A stretch of DNA of 64,000 bases, from the NCBI GenBank assembly GCA_026874595.1, contig CM049322.1, positions 25,145,400 through 25,209,399 on the forward strand, given 5' to 3'. Of this stretch, positions 59,788 to 64,000 are shown piece by piece. A program made the translations under genes and the position numbers. Position 1 is the stretch's first letter, and the number at the start of each line of letters is the position of its first letter. The stretch is from Sipunculus nudus (lineage: Eukaryota > Annelida > Sipuncula > Golfingiida > Sipunculidae). The notes under the pieces were generated by a model. The model worked only from the letters and a program-made list of their open reading frames with translations, ran no database searches and was not told the DNA's origin.

Positions 59788-61556
59788 TGTTTCCCTAGAC
59801 AAAGTCAGGATACTATGGTTTAAACACCACTGCCGTCGCAGAGATTTTGTTTGGACACGATAACTCAAAAAATATTTTATGGATCTTTACCAAACTTGAC
59901 TTGTGCATAGATATGGGTGATAGGAAGAAGCCTTTTTAAAATGGGGTCATGACCTTTACCAGAAGAGTGACCTTGACCTTGAATATGTCCATTTTGGGGG
60001 AAATCACACAAATTCTTAAATATCTCAAGAAAGTTTGCATGGATTGATCGAAAAATCAACTTGAACAAAGATCTTGGATAGTGTTGTCATGTACCTGAAA
60101 CTGCTGGCGCCACCTGTTATCCTTTTCTTGTTTTAGTGCCTTTTGTTTTCATTGCCACTTAGCAGTACTGTGAGCATTATAAGTCAAAAACTAATGACAG
60201 ATTTGTTTCATATTATGCATATATATAGACATGGATTATGGGATGATGTATATATAAATTGGGGTCATGACCTTTCCTATGAGAGTGGCCTTGACCATGA
60301 ATATTGCCATATATGGTGAAAATCACACAAAATCATAAATATCTCAATAAGGGATGCATGGATTGGTCTAAAAATCAAATTGACCAAAGATCTTGGATAG
60401 CTTTGTCTTCTGTGAAAAACAGGTGGTACCCTTCTGTCCTCTTCTTGTTTTCGGGCTTTTTAATTGCCCATCATTGCCACTTGACAGTACTATGAGCAAG
60501 TCTAAAACTAATGGACAGATTGGGCTGAAATTGTGCATGTCCATTGATCTTGGATACCTCCATCTTGTATTCAAGACTGGTGGCGCTATCTGTAATCGTA
60601 AATGTGTGGCATCCATCCGTACATTTGCTTTCAGTGGAAATTGCTCATATCTTAGAAGTGGTTCAAGGTATTGGTCTGAAATTTGGCATGTCCATCCATC
60701 TTGGAAAGTTTTCTCATAAACCAGACATGTGGCACCATCTACCTTCCCGTTTTTGTTGAATTAATTGTAACTCCAGACAAAGTCGGGATACTATGGTTTC
60801 ATGACGGTCCCGCCGCCGCCGCAGAAAAACCTTGTGAGCGGGATAACTAAAAAAAATATTTCACTAATCAAACTTTACATTTGTATAGATATAGGTAAGG
60901 GGACGAAGCCTATTTAAAATGGGGTCATGACCTATGCTAGGAGAGTTATCTTGACTTTGAATAAGTCCATTTTTGCTGAAAATAACACCAATTCTTAAAT
61001 ATCTCAAGTAAGCTAGCATGGACTGGTCCAAAAATCAAGGTGACCGAAGATCTTGGATAGCCTTGTGAGATACCGGAAACTGGTGGCGCCACCTATTATA
61101 TCCTTTTCTTGTTTTTACGCATTTTAATACCCCAATAATTGTAACTTGACAGTATTGTAAGCATTATAAGTCAAAAACTAATGGACAGATTTCTTTCATA
61201 TTATGCACATGTAGAGAGAAGGGTTATTGGATGAGGTCTATTTACATTTGGGTCATGACCTTTACCATGAGAGTGGCCTTGACCTTTAATGTGTCCATAT
61301 TTAGACAGGTGGCGCAAACAACCTTCCTGTTTCTGTAAAATAAATTAATGCTCTTTTCTCAAGAGAGATTCAACTTATTGGCCCCTTAATTTGGAGAAAA
61401 ATATTGTTTCTCTAGATGATAGATGGAAGAAACCACAGTCACTTGCCAAGTGTCAGTATATGCTGCTTAAAATGGGGGCCTATTCTTAAAGGGGGGGGGG
61501 GGGGATTAATTGTCTAGGGATACTATGGCACCTGTGGTACCAAGAAATATCTAGTT
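59788..61556 (+). mobile_element. F5 elements, two joined copies inserted in an F1-type segment
   Basis: A first 5' end lies at about 59,788 (TTCCCTAGACAAAGTCAGGA, TACTATGG) and a second at 60,767 (GTAACTCCAGACAAAGTCGG, GATACTATGG). There is one 3' end at 61,511-61,556 (TGTCTAGGGATACTATGGCA...AAATATCTAGTT) after a 14-G run. The flanks rejoin as at 261-280, where no insertion is present, so the target was again a TT step. Confidence 0.8.
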
Positions 61557-61885
61557 AATAATATATATATCATAAAAATAGATCCAATTTAACAAATATG
61601 TAAACTACTTAACTGTCAACAATATATTAAAAAGCCAAACAATGATCATGGTAATAATATACATCTTTTGGTCACAAACTGCTCACATACTTCAATGTTA
61701 ACATTAGGAAGTACATGGTTTGTTCACAACAATTTCTTACTCATCAATACAAACCAACATCATGTCAGCTAGTCATGGCCTATATTACCTTTTTTTAAGA
61801 CTTTATCTCCATTTGATATTATTTTAGATTTTTACCTTCAAAATCGACTTCATCTGAGCACAGTAACCCATGGGTCCCTTGTTTA
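61557..61885 (+). mobile_element. F1-type element, 3' part (continued)
   Basis: Matches 271-613: AATAATATATATATCATAAA, GCCAAACAATGATCATGGTA, GTCACAAACTGCTCACATAC. The end is CTGAGCACAGTAACCCATGG, GTCCCTTGTTT. Confidence 0.75.
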
Positions 61886-62098
61886 ATGAATCCATATAAG
61901 TTGTAATCACAATTACGGAGGAGCTTTGCTTGGTGGCCTGGTTTAGTGCGGTGTGTGGCCAGCAGTTTGATTATAGCAGGTGCAGGCTTCCTGGCTGAAT
62001 CACTTGGTCCAGTAGCACCAGCTGCTGCTTTTATCTCTCACTCCTGGAAACATGAAAAACATTTACTTCCAACTACTGCAGCACTCAGAGTAAAAGTA

Positions 62099-62185
62099 GA
62101 TGTAGCCAGACTGTTCTTACTGAGATGAAGCCAGACTGTTCTTACTGAGATGTAGCCAGAATGTTCTAACTGAGATGTAGCCTGA
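62099..62185. repeat. 25-bp tandem repeat, about 3.4 copies
   Basis: Units GATGTAGCCAGACTGTTCTT + ACTGA begin at 62,099, 62,124, 62,149 and 62,174 (partial). It lies in otherwise unassigned sequence (61,886-62,244). Confidence 0.85.
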
Positions 62186-62244
62186 TTCAGGGAGTGGGAG
62201 GTACAAGAGTGGACTCAGGCGGACATGCCCCGGGGACTGAGGAA

Positions 62245-62795
62245 TGGCAGGTCAGCTACACATACATCACAGTCAGTCTGTAAACCCCACGTCCTGGTAG
62301 GTCAGGTACACATACAGCACAGTCAGTTTGTAAACCTGGCGTCCTGACAGGTCAGGTACACTTACAGCACAGTCAGTCTGTAAACCCCACGTCCTGGTAG
62401 GTCAGGTACACATACAGCACAGTCAGTTTGTAAACCTGGCGTCCTGACAGGTCAGGTACACAAACATCACAGTCAATCTGTAAACCAGGCATCCTGACAG
62501 GTCAGGTACACATACAGCACAGTCAGTTTGTAAACCAGGCATCCTGACAGGTCAGGTGCACATACAGCACAGTCAGTCCATAAACCCCGTGTCCTGGTAG
62601 GTCAGGTACACATACAGCACAGTCAGTCTGTAAACCTGGCGTCCTGACAGGTCAGGTACACAAACATCACAGTCAATCTGTAAATATCCCGGTGTCCTGA
62701 CAGGTCAGGTACACATACATCAGAATCAGTCTGTAAACCAAGCGTCCTGACAGGTCAGGTACACATACAGCACAGTCAGTCTGTAAACCTGCAAT
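62245..62795. repeat. 50-bp satellite array, about 11 copies
   Basis: Units contain GACAGGTCAGGTACACATAC, AGCACAGTCAGTCTGTAAAC and CTGGCGTCCT. Units of CCCCACGTCCTGGTAG and CTGGCGTCCTGACAG type alternate at the left, giving a 100-bp dimer for the first ~4 units. It is unrelated in sequence to the 50-bp array at 7.5-9.3 kb. Confidence 0.95.
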
Positions 62796-62858
62796 GCAGA
62801 TAAAGTTATTAGGCCAAGTCAAAACCTGTGTGACAATAGCACTCCTTTTCCAATTTAA

Positions 62859-64000
62859 TTGTATTCCCAGACAAAGTCAGGATACTATGGTTTCATGACG
62901 GTCCCGCCACCGCCGCCACCACAGAAAAACCTTGTGAGCGGGATAACTCAAAAAATATTTCACTGATCTTTTTCAAACTTTACATTTGTATAGTTACAAG
63001 TAAGGGGACGAAGCCTATTTAAAATGGGGTCATGACCTATGCTAGGAGAGTTACCTTAACCTTGAATAAGTCCATTTTTGCTGAAAATAACACCAATTCT
63101 TAAATATCTCAAGTAAGCTTGCATGGACTGGTCCAAAAATCAAGTTGACCGAAGATCTTGGATAGCCTTGTGATATACCGGAAACTGGTGGCGCAACCTA
63201 TTATATCCTTTTCTTGTTTTTACCCCTTTTAATACCCAAATAATTGTAACTTGACAGTATTGTAAGCATTATAAGTCAAAGACAGATTTCTTTCATATTA
63301 TGCACATGTAGAGAGATGGGTTAAGCGATGAGGTCTATTTACATTTGGGTCATGACATTTACCATGAGAGAGGCCTTGACCTTTAATGTGTCCATATTTG
63401 GTGAAAATCACACACCTCTAATGATATCTCCAGTGTTGATAGCCATATGTATTTCAAACGTGACTTATGTATGGCCCACCACTAAAGTAAGAACCCTAAA
63501 GGTTCTAGGGTCATGAGGTCAAAGGACAAGGTCACTGGACTCGCATCTTAAAAGATACTGTGGATGTATTTTAAGCCAAACTTTCATCCCAGGTCTTCCA
63601 TCTTGAATATATAGCTCACTTGCCAATAGTGGATGATCCATATCAATTTTGGGGTCACAAGGTCAAAGGTCAAGACCAGAGGAGCTATCTGTCAAAAATT
63701 AGTTTCTGGATGATAATTCCTGCTTTTATTGATGTATGGATTTCAAACTTGACTTGTATATGACCCATTGGAAAAGCAAGACCCGAATTGATTTTGGGGT
63801 CATGAGGTCAAAGGTCAAGGTCACAGGACACATCTTTAAAAAGATTGTGGATGCATTTTCAGCCGAACAATTCATCTCAGATCTTTCATCTTGCACATAT
63901 AGTTCACCTGCCAAGAGTGGAAGACCCCTATCAGTTTTGAGGTGACAAGGTCAAAGGTGAAGGTCACAGGAGCCAGCTGTCCAAAAATTAGTTTCTGGAT
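62859..64000 (+). mobile_element. F5 element, cut by the window end
   Basis: The 5' hairpin is GTATTCCCAGACAAAGTCAG, GATACTATGG. The interior is collinear with 33,583-34,620, including the AGGTCA triplets at 63,516, 63,660, 63,805 and 63,948. The 3' end lies outside. Confidence 0.85.

Overview
The window looks like a non-coding, repeat-rich stretch of an animal genome, most likely a bivalve or other mollusc. It is AT-rich, has no prokaryotic gene layout, and carries only two convincing protein-coding exons, each with canonical splice signals. The rest is mainly short non-autonomous transposons of the kind that crowd mollusc genomes, including satellite-bearing elements resembling the oyster 'pearl' / HINE (Helentron-associated) type. 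Species is inferred from style, not proven.

Host gene. Exons at 12,586-12,706 and 39,261-39,443 on the + strand join in phase and encode the N-terminal FHA domain of a PHLDB/LL5-like protein (pleckstrin homology-like domain family B). A 26.5-kb intron splits the FHA domain and makes up most of the window. Positions 1-12,585 are 5' flank or an upstream intron. A weak 62-nt exon candidate lies at 10,170. Positions 39,444-64,000 are the next intron; its 3' exon is outside the window.

Layout. (1) 1-3,210: old repeat pieces, including pairs of the pieces at 58-62 kb. (2) 3,211-6,990: about 67 copies of a 56-bp satellite. (3) 7,530-9,340: about 36 copies of a 50-bp satellite. (4) 9.3-12.5 kb: fragments of families F1, Y and Z. 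(5) FHA exon 1. (6) 13.3-16.4 kb: an F1 element interrupted by an F4 element carrying 14 copies of a ~180-bp repeat. (7) 16.96-22.3 kb: F1 copies, one of them full length. (8) 23.36-24.10 kb: a 35-bp satellite abutting a dead LINE (24.1-28.8 kb) that is itself split by element W. (9) 29.7-39.1 kb: F5, F6, Y and F1 elements in succession. (10) FHA exon 2. (11) 40-49 kb: nested Z, Y and a Harbinger-like TIR element. (12) 50.2-55.5 kb: two full-length F1 copies, one inserted inside the other. (13) 55.6-64 kb: F4, Y, V and F5 elements plus a further 50-bp satellite.

Family names are mine and are defined by end motifs. F1 has AGCTCAGCTGA ends, F4 ATGCCCCCGCC, F5 GTATCCCCAGAC, F6 GCCCTCAGCC, Y GTATCCGCC, Z GCGAACCTGTG and W GGGCCCCGC. 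All seven share one end grammar: the 5' end motif recurs inverted close to the 3' end, followed by a short hairpin and a terminal CTAGTT- or CTTGTT-like sequence. In most families the 5' motif also lies in a terminal hairpin. Several insertions can be matched with an uninterrupted paralogous site in the same window, which fixes boundaries and shows insertion into T-runs. Five of the families also share an internal module ending in the palindrome GGTGGCGCCACC. This shared grammar and module are the most interesting features here.
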